DNA of 64,000 nucleotides from Phycisphaera sp. (GCA_016125285.1 WGMA01000027.1:95253-159252), one strand, 5' to 3'; counted from the stretch's first letter, positions 26,034-35,773 are shown. Translations and numbers: made by a program. Notes: a model not told the origin generated them from the sequence alone.

Positions 26034-28424
26034 ATGAACCATCCAACGGATGCGAGCGGGTCGGAGAAAGTCGCCCCGACGCCCGGCGCCGCGCCGACCG
26101 CGCGCCTCGAAACGTTTACCTATAACGATGCGATCGTCCGCATGTTCCTCACCGCGACGCTGCTCTGGGCGCTGGTGGCGATGTCGGTCGGCCTGTTCAT
26201 CGCGCTGCAGCTGGCGTTTCCGCGGCTCAGCTTCGGGTTGCCGTTCCTGACGTTCGGCAGGCTCCGCCCGCTGCACACCAACGCCGCGATCTTCGCGTTC
26301 GCCGGCAACGCCGTGTTCGCCGCGATCTACTACTCGACGCAACGCCTGCTCAAGGCGCGCATGTGGTCCGACATGCTCGGCCAGCTGCACTTCTGGGGCT
26401 GGCAGCTGATCATCGTCCTGGCCGCGCTGACGCTGCCGGCGGGCGTGACGCAGAGCAAGGAGTACGCGGAGCTGGAGTGGCCCATCGACCTGCTGATCGC
26501 GGTGGTGTGGGTGGCGTTCTTCGGCGTCAACTTCTTCATGACGCTCAAGACGCGGCGCGAGCGCCACATGTACGTGGCGATCTGGTTCTACATCGCCACG
26601 ATCATCACCGTCGCCGTGCTGCATGTGTTCAACAACCTCGTGGTCCCGGCGGGGCTGTTCAAGAGCTACTCGATCTACGCCGGCGTGCAGGACGCGTTCA
26701 TGCAGTGGTGGTACGGCCACAACGCCGTGGCGTTTTTCCTGACCACGCCGTTCCTGGGCATGATGTACTACTTCGTGCCGAAGGCCGCGGACCGCCCGGT
26801 GTTCAGCTACCGGCTGTCGATCGTGCACTTCTGGTCGCTGGTGTTCATCTACATCTGGGCCGGTCCGCACCACCTGCACTACACGGCGCTGCCGGAGTGG
26901 GCGTCGACGCTCGGCATGATCTTCAGCGTGATGCTGTGGATGCCGTCGTGGGGCGGCGGGATCAACGGCCTGCTCACGCTCCGCGGGGCGTGGCACAAGG
27001 TCACCTCCGACCCCGTGCTCAAGTTCTTCGTCGTCGGCATCACGTTCTACATGATGGCCACGTTCGAAGGCCCGATGATGTCGGTCAAGTCCGTCAACGC
27101 CCTGAGCCACTACACCGACTGGACGATCGGCCACGTGCACGCGGGCGCGCTCGGGTGGAACGGGTTTATGACCTTCGGCATGATGTATTTCCTGCTGCCG
27201 CGTCTGTTCCAGACAAAGCTCTACAGCCAGAAGCTCGCCGAGTGGCACTTCTGGCTCGGCACGATCGGCATCCTGCTCTACATCGTGGCGATGTACATCG
27301 CGGGCCTGACACAGGGCCTGATGTGGCGGGCGCTGGACGAGAACGGGCGGCTGATGTACCCCGACTTCGTCGAGACCGTCACTCGGATCATCCCGTACTA
27401 CTGGATGCGTGCGATCGGCGGCGGCATGTACCTCACGGGCGTGGGCATCGCGGCGTTCAACTTCGCGATGACGTGGAAGAGCCGCCCGGCGACGTACACC
27501 GAGACCGAGCACCAGGCCGCGCCGCTGAGCGACGACGACTTCACGCCAGAGGTCAGGCCCGAGTCGCAGCTCCAGGGCGTGGCGGAGATCGGCAAGAAGC
27601 TCGACGTGTGGTCGACGATGTGGTGGCACCGCAAGTGGGAGCGTCTGCCGCTGCGTTTCACCGTGTGGACGACGATCGCGGTGATCGTCGCGTCGCTGTT
27701 CGAGATCGTGCCGACGTTCCTGATCCGGTCGAACGTGCCGACGATCGCGAGCGTCAAGCCGTACACGCCGCTGGAGCTCGCCGGGCGCGACATCTACGTC
27801 TCCGAGGGTTGCTACAACTGTCACTCGCAGATGATCCGCCCGATCCTCGCCGAGACCAAACGCTACGGCGATTACTCGAAGCCCGGCGAGTTCGTCTACG
27901 ACCACCCGTTCCAGTGGGGCAGCCGGCGCATCGGGCCGGACCTGGCGCGCGAGGGCGGCAAGCAGTCGCACCTCTGGCACCTGCTGCACTTCCAGGACCC
28001 GCCGCAGGTCACGCCCAACTCCATCATGCCGAACTACGGCTGGTTCGAGCGCAAAAAGCTCGATTTCGCGTCGATCCCCGTCCGCCTGCGAGCCGCGCAC
28101 TACCTCGGCGCGCCGTACGACGACGCGGTGCTCAACGACCCGATCTCCGTCGCCAGGGCGCAGGCGAAGCAGATCGCCGACGAGCTGCGTCAGCAGGCCG
28201 GCGGGGGCGACCCGCGCCGCGTGCCCGACAACGCACCGCCGACATTCCAACACGACGTCGCCCTCGAGGACACGCAGGTCATCGCGCTCATCGCCTACCT
28301 GCAGCGCCTCGGCACCGACATCTACAAGCAGCCCGACGCGAAACCCGCCGCGCCGCAGCCCACGCCCACGCCCACGCCCGTCGCCGCCGCGTCGGCCGAC
28401 AACTCCGCGAAAGGAGCGCAGTGA
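26034..28424 (+). CDS. ccoNO: cbb3 cytochrome c oxidase, fused subunits I and II
   Basis: A 796-residue fusion of CcoN and CcoO. Residues ~30-490 hold about 12 membrane helices with haem and CuB ligands, for example YGHNAVAFFLTTP and AGPHHLHYTALP, the GHVHAGALGWNG region and TFEGPMMSVK. After a polar linker a single helix (TVWTTIAVIVASLFEIVPTF) anchors the CcoO part, whose c-type haem motif is C593-YN-C596-H597. The oxidase reduces oxygen at low concentration and pumps protons. Start at 26034 has GAGGAG 9 bp upstream. The C-terminus is a Pro/Thr/Ala-rich tail. Most species encode N and O separately. Confidence 0.96.
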   Translation: MNHPTDASGSEKVAPTPGAAPTARLETFTYNDAIVRMFLTATLLWALVAMSVGLFIALQLAFPRLSFGLPFLTFGRLRPLHTNAAIFAFAGNAVFAAIYYSTQRLLKARMWSDMLGQLHFWGWQLIIVLAALTLPAGVTQSKEYAELEWPIDLLIAVVWVAFFGVNFFMTLKTRRERHMYVAIWFYIATIITVAVLHVFNNLVVPAGLFKSYSIYAGVQDAFMQWWYGHNAVAFFLTTPFLGMMYYFVPKAADRPVFSYRLSIVHFWSLVFIYIWAGPHHLHYTALPEWASTLGMIFSVMLWMPSWGGGINGLLTLRGAWHKVTSDPVLKFFVVGITFYMMATFEGPMMSVKSVNALSHYTDWTIGHVHAGALGWNGFMTFGMMYFLLPRLFQTKLYSQKLAEWHFWLGTIGILLYIVAMYIAGLTQGLMWRALDENGRLMYPDFVETVTRIIPYYWMRAIGGGMYLTGVGIAAFNFAMTWKSRPATYTETEHQAAPLSDDDFTPEVRPESQLQGVAEIGKKLDVWSTMWWHRKWERLPLRFTVWTTIAVIVASLFEIVPTFLIRSNVPTIASVKPYTPLELAGRDIYVSEGCYNCHSQMIRPILAETKRYGDYSKPGEFVYDHPFQWGSRRIGPDLAREGGKQSHLWHLLHFQDPPQVTPNSIMPNYGWFERKKLDFASIPVRLRAAHYLGAPYDDAVLNDPISVARAQAKQIADELRQQAGGGDPRRVPDNAPPTFQHDVALEDTQVIALIAYLQRLGTDIYKQPDAKPAAPQPTPTPTPVAAASADNSAKGAQ

Positions 28425-28426
28425 CC

Positions 28427-28603
28427 ATGCTCCGCGAAGTCATGCAGTCCGCACAGATGACCGAATACCCCATCGTCGCGCTGGTGCTGTTCACGGTGGC
28501 CTTCGCCGCGATCCTCGCCGGGGCGCTGCTCCGCTCAAAGTCCGAAATCGACCACGCGGCCAACCTGCCGCTGGATCATGGCGAGGAGAACGGCCATGTC
28601 TGA
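28427..28603 (+). CDS. ccoQ: cbb3 oxidase small subunit CcoQ
   Basis: A 58-residue protein with one membrane helix (YPIVALVLFTVAFAAILAGALL) and a charged tail, in the usual position between ccoO and ccoP. AAAGGAG lies 10 bp before the ATG, and only 2 bp separate it from the ccoNO stop. It overlaps ccoP by 8 bp. CcoQ helps stabilise the oxidase complex. Confidence 0.85.
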   Translation: MLREVMQSAQMTEYPIVALVLFTVAFAAILAGALLRSKSEIDHAANLPLDHGEENGHV

Positions 28604-29225
28604 CAAGAAGTACAAGGACATCCTGACCGGCCACAACTACGACGGCATCCAGGAGTATGACAACCCCACGCCCGGCTGGTGGTGGCTGGTGTTTCACTGC
28701 TGCATCGCCTTCGCCGTGTGCTACTTCGTGTTCTTCCACATCAGCATCTACGGCTGGACGCGCGACGAGGCGTACAGCGCCGAGGTGAAGCGCAACTTCG
28801 ACAAGCAGTTCGCCGCGCTCGGGCAGCTCGAGGTCAACGGCGAGACGATCGCACGCTTCCTCAACGAGCCGCAGTGGCTCGATGTCGGTCGCACCGTGTT
28901 CCAGACCAACTGCATCTCGTGCCACGGCAAGCAGGGCGAGGGGCTCGTCGGGCCGAACATGACGGACGATCGCTACAAGAACATCAAGCAGATCGGTGAC
29001 TTCGGCACGGTGATCAGCAACGGCGCGGCGAAGGGCGCGATGCCCGCTTGGAAGACACGCCTGTCGCCCAACGAGATCGTGCTCGTCGCGTCGTATGTCG
29101 CCAGCCTCCGCGGGCAGAACCTCAGCGGTCCGCGTCCGCCCGAGGGCGACGTGCCGCCACCGTGGCCCGTGCCCGACAAGCCCGCGGACGCCGAGACGCC
29201 GGCCAAGCCGGACGCGCCGAAGTGA
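28596..29225 (+). CDS. ccoP: cbb3 oxidase subunit III, mono-haem CcoP
   Basis: A 209-residue membrane-anchored cytochrome c. The N-terminus (GIQEYDNPTPGWW) and the helix WLVFHCCIAFAVCYFVFF are typical of CcoP. A single c-haem motif, C106-IS-C109-H110, is present, whereas classical CcoP has two. The region where the first haem domain would be holds only ~40 residues. The Met ligand is probably in GAMPAW. The C-terminus is a Pro-rich tail. GAGGAG lies 7 bp upstream of the ATG and the gene overlaps ccoQ. It feeds electrons to the CcoNO catalytic core. Confidence 0.94.
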   Translation: MSDKKYKDILTGHNYDGIQEYDNPTPGWWWLVFHCCIAFAVCYFVFFHISIYGWTRDEAYSAEVKRNFDKQFAALGQLEVNGETIARFLNEPQWLDVGRTVFQTNCISCHGKQGEGLVGPNMTDDRYKNIKQIGDFGTVISNGAAKGAMPAWKTRLSPNEIVLVASYVASLRGQNLSGPRPPEGDVPPPWPVPDKPADAETPAKPDAPK

Positions 29226-29230
29226 TGACT

Positions 29231-29360
29231 CCTCTCCCCCGAGCGGGGGAGAGGCTGGGTGAGGGGGTTGGTTCGTCGGTCGCGTCGCGATCAGTGCGGT
29301 CAACGCGACGCTGCGAGCGACCCACCCTCACCCCGGCCCTCTCGCTTGAAGGGAGAGGGA
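29231..29360. repeat. Dispersed palindromic element, family A copy 1
   Basis: Left hairpin CCTCTCCCCC-GAGC-GGGGGAGAGG (29231-29254), then GCTGGGTGAGGGGG. Right block CCCTCACCCCGGCCC leads to the hairpin CCCTCTC...GGGAGAGGG (29337-29359). It sits 5 bp after the ccoP stop, between ccoP and ccoG. Confidence 0.85.
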
Positions 29361-29385
29361 AATGCGCGGGAGGAAGGAGTTTGTC

Positions 29386-30831
29386 ATGACGCCCAACAAC
29401 CAAACGCTGCTGCAGCCGGAGGAACAGGTCCTCTCAACGCTCGGCTCCGACGGCCGCCGCCGCTGGCTGCGCCCGAAGGTCAGCCGCGGCCGCTTCCTGA
29501 CGATGCGCCGCGTCGTCGCCTACGCGCTGATCGCCGTCTTCACGCTGCTGCCCTACACGAGCATCAACGGCAAGCCCGCGATCCTCCTCGACATCATCAA
29601 CCGCCACTTCACGCTGTTCGGCTACACCTTCCTGCCGACCGACACGCTGTTGCTGGCGCTGTTCATGGTCGCCGTGCTGATCACGATCTTCCTGCTCACC
29701 GCGTTGTTCGGTCGCGTGTGGTGCGGCTGGGCGTGCCCGCAGACGGTCTACATGGAATTCGTCTACCGCCCGATCGAACGCTTTTTCGCCGGGACCACCG
29801 GCAAGGGCGGCATGCCGAAGATCAAGAACCGCGGACTCCGCCGCGTCGCGCGCTACGTCACGTATTTCATCCTCTCGGTCTACCTCGCCCACACGTTCCT
29901 GGCGTATTTCGTCGGCGTGACGAACCTGCGGCACTGGATCCTCGGCTCGCCGTTCGATCACCCCGTCGCGTTCGTCGTCATGGCGGGCACCACCGCGATG
30001 ATGATGTTCGACTTCTGCTACTTCCGCGAGCAGATGTGCATCATCGCGTGCCCGTACGGGCGGTTTCAGTCGGTGCTGCTCGACCGCAAGTCGCTGATCA
30101 TCAGCTACGACGAGAAGCGCGGCGAGCCGCGCGGCAAGATGGAACGCGACACGCCCGTCGAGCTGCGCGTGCACGGCGACTGCGTCGACTGTCACCAGTG
30201 CGTCACCACGTGCCCGACCGGCATCGACATCCGCAAGGGCCTGCAGATGGAGTGCATCGGCTGCGCCCAGTGCGTCGACGCCTGCGACGCGGTGATGACG
30301 AAGATCGGCCGCGCTACGGGGCTGATCCGTTACAGCTCACAGGACGCGATGGCCGGTAAGCCCGTCAAGGTGCTGCGCGCCCGCGTCGTGTTGTACCCCG
30401 CTGTGCTGATGATCGTGCTGACGCTGTTCGCCGTGGCGATGGGCTTGCGCCCCGCGGCCGACGTGACGTTGCTGCGCAACTTCGGCGAGCCGTTCACCGT
30501 GCTGCCCTCCGGCGAGGTGTCCAACAGCATGCGGATCAAGATCACCAACCGCACCGCCGAGCCGGCCGTGTACGTCCTCGCGACCGAGGCAGGCAGCGCG
30601 GCGCGGATCGTCACGGACATGGGCGACGGGATGCGGATCGAGCCTGGCGGGTCGCAGACCGAGGGCATCGTGATCGCCGCCCCGCGCGACGCCTACGTCG
30701 CGGGCCACCTCAACGTCACGCTCCGCATCACCAACGCCGCGGGCACGTTCGAGCAGAAGGTCACCTGCCGCATGCTCGGCCCGATCGGCGCCGCGCCGAC
30801 CCCCAACGAAGGAGACGCCGGCAATGGCTGA
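29386..30831 (+). CDS. ccoG: CcoG, cbb3 oxidase assembly polyferredoxin
   Basis: A 481-residue membrane protein needed in other species to reduce copper for oxidase assembly. Several membrane segments surround a CGWACPQTVYMEF motif near residue 115, and two 4Fe-4S motifs follow at about residues 265-310 (CVDCHQCVTTCPTG and CIGCAQCVDACD). A C-terminal immunoglobulin-like domain lies outside. GGAG is 7 bp before the ATG at 29386; the frame begins at 29362 but that part lies at the edge of a repeat. It overlaps the next gene by 8 bp. Confidence 0.95.
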   Translation: MTPNNQTLLQPEEQVLSTLGSDGRRRWLRPKVSRGRFLTMRRVVAYALIAVFTLLPYTSINGKPAILLDIINRHFTLFGYTFLPTDTLLLALFMVAVLITIFLLTALFGRVWCGWACPQTVYMEFVYRPIERFFAGTTGKGGMPKIKNRGLRRVARYVTYFILSVYLAHTFLAYFVGVTNLRHWILGSPFDHPVAFVVMAGTTAMMMFDFCYFREQMCIIACPYGRFQSVLLDRKSLIISYDEKRGEPRGKMERDTPVELRVHGDCVDCHQCVTTCPTGIDIRKGLQMECIGCAQCVDACDAVMTKIGRATGLIRYSSQDAMAGKPVKVLRARVVLYPAVLMIVLTLFAVAMGLRPAADVTLLRNFGEPFTVLPSGEVSNSMRIKITNRTAEPAVYVLATEAGSAARIVTDMGDGMRIEPGGSQTEGIVIAAPRDAYVAGHLNVTLRITNAAGTFEQKVTCRMLGPIGAAPTPNEGDAGNG

Positions 30832-31375
30832 CGAACTCGATACCACAACAGCTGCATCGGCCACACCGGCGCCGCCCGCGACAACCGCCGTGCGTCCACC
30901 GCGCCGCTGGGTCTGGCCCGCGATCGTCCTCGGCCTGCTCGCCTCGCACGTGACGCTCTGCGTGTCCGTCATGGCCATCGCCAACAGCGATCCGTCCGTC
31001 GCGATCGTCGACGACTACCACGACAAGGCCCTGCACTGGGACGACCACATGGCCGAGGTCCGCCGCAGCGCGGCGCTCGGCTGGTCGGCCGAGGCCACGG
31101 TCGGCGACACGCGCGACGCGCTGAGCCGCCGGACGCTGACCCTGACGCTGCGCGACGCGTCGGGCGCGCCGATCGAGCACGCCGCGGTCGAGGCCGTCGC
31201 GTTCGCCGACGTGCGGGCCAACGATCGCCTGACATTGACGCTGCACGCGACGTCGGACCCGGGCGTCTACGCCGTGCCGCTCGACGCGCGTCGCGCCGGG
31301 CTGTGGGAACTGCGTGTCACCGCCCGCCGCGGCGCCGACACGTTCACCACGTCGCTGCAGTTGTCGATCAACTGA
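30824..31375 (+). CDS. ccoH: FixH/CcoH-family assembly protein
   Basis: A 183-residue protein with a Pro/Ala/Thr-rich cytoplasmic start, one membrane helix (VWPAIVLGLLASHVTLCVSVMAI) and a periplasmic domain with DYHDKALHWDDHMAE, the FixH signature segment. The C-terminus is a beta sandwich (LWELRVTARRGADTF). CcoH binds the oxidase during its assembly. AAGGAG lies before the ATG inside the end of ccoG. Confidence 0.92.
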   Translation: MADELDTTTAASATPAPPATTAVRPPRRWVWPAIVLGLLASHVTLCVSVMAIANSDPSVAIVDDYHDKALHWDDHMAEVRRSAALGWSAEATVGDTRDALSRRTLTLTLRDASGAPIEHAAVEAVAFADVRANDRLTLTLHATSDPGVYAVPLDARRAGLWELRVTARRGADTFTTSLQLSIN

Positions 31376-31411
31376 TTCCCCGTCCATCGCACACCCGTAC
31401 CGGTCTCCGTC

Positions 31412-32272
31412 ATGTTGACCCTGCTCGCCACCGTCTTCGTCGCCAGCCTGCTCGGCAGTTTGCACTGCGCGGGCATGTGCGGGCCGTTCGTCGCGTTCAT
31501 CTGCGGCGGCGGCAGCGGCGACGGACGCGGCGAAGGCGGGGCGTGTGACGGCGGCGCGGGCCGGCTCGGCTGGCGCGTCGCCGCGGCCTATCACACCGGG
31601 CGGCTGATCACGTACACCGCGCTCGGCCTGATCGCCGGGTCGCTCGGCGCGGCGCTCGACCTCGGCGGAACGATGGTCGGCGTGTCGCGCGTCGCGGCGG
31701 TGCTCGCGGGCGCGGTCATGGTCATCGGCGGCGGGGCGGCGCTGCTGCGCATCAGGGGACTACGCGTGTGGCGCCGCTCCGTGCCGCCGACCGGCCCGAC
31801 GCCGGGGCCGATCCAACGCACGCTGTTCGCCGCGCAACGCGCCGCGATGCGACTCACCCCCGCACGTCGCGCCCTGGCGATCGGCCTGCTGTCGACGCTG
31901 CTGCCGTGCGGCTGGCTGTGGGCCTTCGCCGCGACGGCCGCGGGCGTCGCGCACCCCGCGTGGGGCGCCGCCGTGATGCTCGCGTTCTGGTCCGGCACGC
32001 TGCCGATCATGCTCGGCCTCGGCCTCGGCCTCCGCACGCTCACCGCCGCGCTCGGCGATCGACTGCCCGTCGTCACCGCAGCCGCAATCATCGTCGTCGG
32101 CCTCGTCACCATCGCCGTCCGACTGCACGTCGACCCCGCGATGTTCGACCTGCTCTCACCCGCGCACGCGGCGACGTCCACAACGTCACCCGCTAACGCG
32201 ACCGATTCCGCGTCGACGCCCACACGCACCGTACCAACCACACCGCCGTGCCATGACCACGTTAAGCCGTGA
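31412..32272 (+). CDS. TauE/SafE-like membrane protein of the cco locus
   Basis: A 286-residue protein with about six membrane helices. GSLHCAGMCGPFVAF at the N-terminus and TLLPCGWLWAF in the middle, each with conserved Cys, mark the DsbD-like COG2836 group often found between ccoH and ccoI. It may carry reducing power or copper across the membrane for oxidase assembly. The hydrophobic part ends near residue 245; the tail is Ser/Thr/Ala-rich. It overlaps ccoI by 20 bp. Confidence 0.88.
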   Translation: MLTLLATVFVASLLGSLHCAGMCGPFVAFICGGGSGDGRGEGGACDGGAGRLGWRVAAAYHTGRLITYTALGLIAGSLGAALDLGGTMVGVSRVAAVLAGAVMVIGGGAALLRIRGLRVWRRSVPPTGPTPGPIQRTLFAAQRAAMRLTPARRALAIGLLSTLLPCGWLWAFAATAAGVAHPAWGAAVMLAFWSGTLPIMLGLGLGLRTLTAALGDRLPVVTAAAIIVVGLVTIAVRLHVDPAMFDLLSPAHAATSTTSPANATDSASTPTRTVPTTPPCHDHVKP

Positions 32273-34958
32273 CATCCCGACCGACCTGCGCGACCGCGCA
32301 ACCGACGCCGACGCACGCACCCGCGCCGGTGACGCGGCGTGCAACGTCGCCGTCCGCTGCACGCACTGCGGCCTGCCCGTCCCGCGCGGCCTGGTCGACA
32401 CGCGACCCGACGCCGCGACGCAGTTCTGCTGCGACGGCTGCCGCACCGTCTGGTCCATGATCCACGACCACGGCCTCGATCCCTACTACCGCATGCGTGA
32501 CGACGCGGCCGCCGACACGTCGATCGCGCCCGCCGCGACCACCGGCCGGGCCTACGACGAGTTCGACGACGCGGCGTTCGCCCGCGTCTACGTCCGCTCG
32601 CGCCCCGACGGCGCGGCCACGACGGAGCTGCTGCTGGAGGGCGTGCACTGCGCCGCGTGCGTCTGGCTCGTCGAAAAGCTGCCACGCATCGTGCCCGGCG
32701 TCATCGAGTCACGCCTGTCGCTGCGCACCGGCGTCGTGCAGATCACGTGGGACGCCGCCGCGACGACGCTGTCGACGATCGCGCGGGCGCTCGATCGGCT
32801 CGGCTACCCGCCGCACGCGGCGCGCGGCGTCGAGCAGCGGCGTGTGCGCCTCGCCGAGGATCGGGCCGCGCTCGTCCGCATCGCCGTCGCCGGGGCGTGC
32901 GCGGGCAACGCGATGCTGATCGCCGTCGCGCTCTACGCCGGTGAATACAGCGGCATGGACGCCACGACGCACACGGTGCTGCGGTGGGTGAGCATGGGCA
33001 TCGGCCTGCTCGCGCTGGCCTGGCCCGGCGCGGGGTTCTTCCGCGGCGCGCTCGCGGCGCTCCGCACGCGCACGGCGCACCTCGACCTGCCGATCGCGCT
33101 GGGGCTCACGGCGGGCGGCGCCGCGGGCGTGGTCAACACGGTGCTCGGCCGCGGCGACATCTACTTCGACTCGCTCGCCGTGCTGGTGTTGCTGCTGCTG
33201 GTCGGCCGGTTCATCCAGCGTCGTCAGCAGACGCGTGCGACGGACACCGTCGAGCTGCTGTTCTCGCTGTGGCCGAGCGCGTGTCGACGCGTCGAGACAC
33301 GTGCGGACGGAATCGAAGCGGTGCGCGACGTGTCGGTTGAGTCGATCGAGGCGGGTGACGTGGTGGAGGTCCGCGCCGGTGAGTCGGTGCCGGTCGACGG
33401 TGTGATCGAGCAGGGCGGCGGGGCGGTCGACGCGGCGCTGCTGACGGGCGAGTCGACGCCGGTCGAGGTGCGCGCGGGCGACCGCGTGTTCGCCGGGACG
33501 GTCAACACGGGCACGACATTGCGTGTGCGTGTCGAGCACACGGGCGCCGACACGCGTGCCGGGCGGCTGATGGCGCTGGTGGAGCGGGCGACTAGCGAGC
33601 GAGCGCCGATCGTGCAGTGGGCGGATCGCATCGCGGGGTGGTTCGTCGTGGTGGCGATCGCGCTGGCGTCGGCGTCGTTCGCGGCGTGGCTGGTGCTCGA
33701 TCCGTTGCACGCGGCGGACCACGCGGTGGCGCTGCTGATCGTGGCGTGCCCGTGTGCGCTGGGGCTGGCGACGCCGCTGGTGCTGGCGGTCGCGCTCGGC
33801 CGCGCGGCGCAGCGGCAGATGCTGATCAAGGGCGGCGACACGCTGCAGCGCCTGTCACGCCCCGGCACGATCCTGCTCGACAAGACCGGCACGCTGACGA
33901 CGGGGCGGCTCACCGTTGAGCGATGGATCGGCGACGAATCGGCGCGCGAGCTCGCCGCGGCGGTCGAGGCGCACTCGACGCACCCGATCGCGCGGGCGCT
34001 GACGCAGTGTGAGGATGGCAGCGCAGAAACCCCTCTCCCCCGAGTGGGGGAGAGGCTGGGTGAAAGCGATGGATCATCGGACGCGCCGTCGCCTGAGCGG
34101 GCGCACGCCGTGCCCGATGGCTCGACCCTCACCCCGGCCCTCTCCCTGGCAGGGAGAGAGAGTCACGCGCTCACCGCGACCGACGTCCGCCAGTCGCCCG
34201 ACGGTGGCATCGGCGGCACGGTCGATGGCCGACGCGTCGAGATCGGCGGCGCGCCGTACCTGCGTGCGCGCGGCGTCGAGCTGTCCGTCTGGGCGATCGA
34301 CACCGTCGAGGCGTGCGTCGATGACGGGCTGACCGGCGTGATGGTCGCGGTTGACGGCATGGTGGTCGCGGTCGCGGGCGTGGGCGACACGCTGCGGCCC
34401 GACGCGGCGGAGGCGGTCGACGCGCTGCGCCGACGCGGCTGGCGCATCGGCGTGCTCAGCGGCGATCACCCGCGTGTCGTCCAGCGTGTCGCCGCGCGGC
34501 TCGGGATCAACGCGGCCGACGCGCACGGGCGCGTCACGCCGGAGGATAAGGCGCGCGTCGTGCGCGAGCGGCTGGCGGCGAACGACGGCCCGGTCGTGAT
34601 GGTCGGTGACGGCGTCAACGACGCCGCGGCGCTCGGCGCGGCGACCGTCGGCGTCGCGGTGCACGGCGGCGCCGAAGCCAGCCTCGCCGCGGCGCAGGTC
34701 TACGTCGCGCGGCCCGGCCTCATGCCGATCGTCGACCTGCTCGACGGCGCCCATCGCACCGTCCGCAACGTCCGCCGCAACCTCGCCGTGTCGCTCGGCT
34801 ACAACGTGCTGACCGTCAGCCTCGCGGCGTGCGGCCTCATCAGCCCGCTGCTCGCCGCCGTGCTCATGCCCGTCAGCTCGTTCACCGTGCTGACCCTCTC
34901 GATCGCCGGTCGCACGTTCGCCAACGCGCCGGTCCGTACGGATGGAGGTGCGTCATGA
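32253..34958 (+). CDS. ccoI: CcoI copper-exporting P1B-type ATPase
   Basis: A 901-residue copper pump needed to load CuB of the cbb3 oxidase. A Cys-rich N-terminal segment ([16 protein letters not shown]) precedes a metal-binding domain with GVHCAAC at 130-136. Eight membrane helices are expected, with the transport motif CPC at 499-501, the phosphorylated D543 in DKTGT, HP at 577-578 and GDGVND at 785-790. Residues about 593-637 are encoded by a palindromic repeat inserted in frame between the HP motif and the GxG nucleotide-binding motif (GGIGGTVDG). Without it the protein would have normal length. The stop overlaps ccoS (ATGA). Confidence 0.95.
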   Translation: MTTLSRDIPTDLRDRATDADARTRAGDAACNVAVRCTHCGLPVPRGLVDTRPDAATQFCCDGCRTVWSMIHDHGLDPYYRMRDDAAADTSIAPAATTGRAYDEFDDAAFARVYVRSRPDGAATTELLLEGVHCAACVWLVEKLPRIVPGVIESRLSLRTGVVQITWDAAATTLSTIARALDRLGYPPHAARGVEQRRVRLAEDRAALVRIAVAGACAGNAMLIAVALYAGEYSGMDATTHTVLRWVSMGIGLLALAWPGAGFFRGALAALRTRTAHLDLPIALGLTAGGAAGVVNTVLGRGDIYFDSLAVLVLLLLVGRFIQRRQQTRATDTVELLFSLWPSACRRVETRADGIEAVRDVSVESIEAGDVVEVRAGESVPVDGVIEQGGGAVDAALLTGESTPVEVRAGDRVFAGTVNTGTTLRVRVEHTGADTRAGRLMALVERATSERAPIVQWADRIAGWFVVVAIALASASFAAWLVLDPLHAADHAVALLIVACPCALGLATPLVLAVALGRAAQRQMLIKGGDTLQRLSRPGTILLDKTGTLTTGRLTVERWIGDESARELAAAVEAHSTHPIARALTQCEDGSAETPLPRVGERLGESDGSSDAPSPERAHAVPDGSTLTPALSLAGRESHALTATDVRQSPDGGIGGTVDGRRVEIGGAPYLRARGVELSVWAIDTVEACVDDGLTGVMVAVDGMVVAVAGVGDTLRPDAAEAVDALRRRGWRIGVLSGDHPRVVQRVAARLGINAADAHGRVTPEDKARVVRERLAANDGPVVMVGDGVNDAAALGAATVGVAVHGGAEASLAAAQVYVARPGLMPIVDLLDGAHRTVRNVRRNLAVSLGYNVLTVSLAACGLISPLLAAVLMPVSSFTVLTLSIAGRTFANAPVRTDGGAS
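34030..34162. repeat. Palindromic element inserted in frame in ccoI, family A
   Basis: It has the same structure as the intergenic copies: left hairpin CCCTCTCCCCC-GAGT-GGGGGAGAGG with GCTGGGTGA after it, and a right block CCCTCACCCCGGCCCTCTCCC with GGCAGGGAGAGA. The reading frame runs through without a stop and yields [12 protein letters not shown] at one end and [13 protein letters not shown] at the other. Confidence 0.9.
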
Positions 34959-35107
34959 GCGTGCTCTACATCGCCTTGCCGGTCGCGATCCTGCTTGCCG
35001 CCGCCGCGGTCGCGGGCTTCATCTGGGCGACACGCGGTGGGCAGTTCGACGACCTCGACACGCCCGCGTACCGCGTGCTGCACGACGACGACGAACCCGC
35101 CCGCTGA
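34955..35107 (+). CDS. ccoS: CcoS, cbb3 oxidase maturation protein
   Basis: A 50-residue protein: one membrane helix ([21 protein letters not shown]) then [16 protein letters not shown], the conserved CcoS pattern in which a FDDLD motif follows the helix. Its ATG overlaps the ccoI stop and GGAGG lies 5 bp upstream. CcoS is required for cofactor insertion into CcoN in other species. Confidence 0.92.
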   Translation: MSVLYIALPVAILLAAAAVAGFIWATRGGQFDDLDTPAYRVLHDDDEPAR

Positions 35108-35254
35108 CACGCGGTCGGCCGGTCCCCGCAACCGCATGTCCGTGCGCTGGCCGCGTAAGATGGTCACAGCGATGCCCGACCCGCCCGGCGGAAAATGTTG
35201 CCGGCCGCGCGGCGGAATCGCCTGCGTTGTGCAGATGACATACGGAGACACGCC

Positions 35255-35773
35255 GTGAGTGACGCCGATCCGACATTGTTCGTACGCCTGCTCGTGCAGC
35301 ACCAGGACGACCTGATGCGGTACGTGCTGCCGCTGACCGGTTCGCTGGCCGACGCGCAGGACGTGGTGCAGGAGACGGCCGCGGCGCTGTGGAAGAAGTT
35401 CGACGAGTACGACGTCGACCGGCCGTTCCTGCCGTGGGCCAAGCGGTTCGCGCGGTACGAGGTGCTGATGCACCACCGGCGAAAGCGGCGGTACACGTTC
35501 CTCAGCGAGACGCTGGTCGAGCAGTTGGCCGAGTCGCACGAGGACCGTCACCGCCGGGCCGAGCAGCGGCGCGAGGCGTTGCGCGACTGCCTGTCGAAGC
35601 TGGCGGAGACGGACCGCGTGCTGGTGGAGCGGCGTTACGCGGACAAGCAGGCGACGGTGCAGCAGTTGGCGGAGGATACGGGGCAGACGCCCAACGTGAT
35701 GTACAAGTCGCTGGCGCGCATCCGCAAGGCGCTGCACGCGTGCGTGACCGAGAAGCTGGCGGACGTGACCTGA
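35255..35773 (+). CDS. ECF-type sigma factor
   Basis: A 172-residue sigma-70 family protein with region 2 (GSLADAQDVVQETAAALWKK, then PFLPWAKRFARYEV) and region 4 (LSKLAETDRVLVERRY, then NVMYKSLARIRKAL). The pattern fits the Rhodopirellula/Verrucomicrobium-type ECF group that is expanded in planctomycetes. I chose GTG at 35255, with GGAG 7 bp upstream. The next gene encodes a FecR-domain membrane protein, the usual partner of these factors, which probably controls it. The 147 bp upstream hold no evident promoter. Confidence 0.92.
   Translation: MSDADPTLFVRLLVQHQDDLMRYVLPLTGSLADAQDVVQETAAALWKKFDEYDVDRPFLPWAKRFARYEVLMHHRRKRRYTFLSETLVEQLAESHEDRHRRAEQRREALRDCLSKLAETDRVLVERRYADKQATVQQLAEDTGQTPNVMYKSLARIRKALHACVTEKLADVT

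Noticed and set aside
26010..28253. A 747-codon minus-strand frame opposite ccoNO
   Set aside because: Low-complexity His/Arg/Val translation; ccoNO is certain.
34030..34162. Frameshift or pseudogene in ccoI
   Set aside because: The insertion keeps the frame, and all motifs before and after it are intact.
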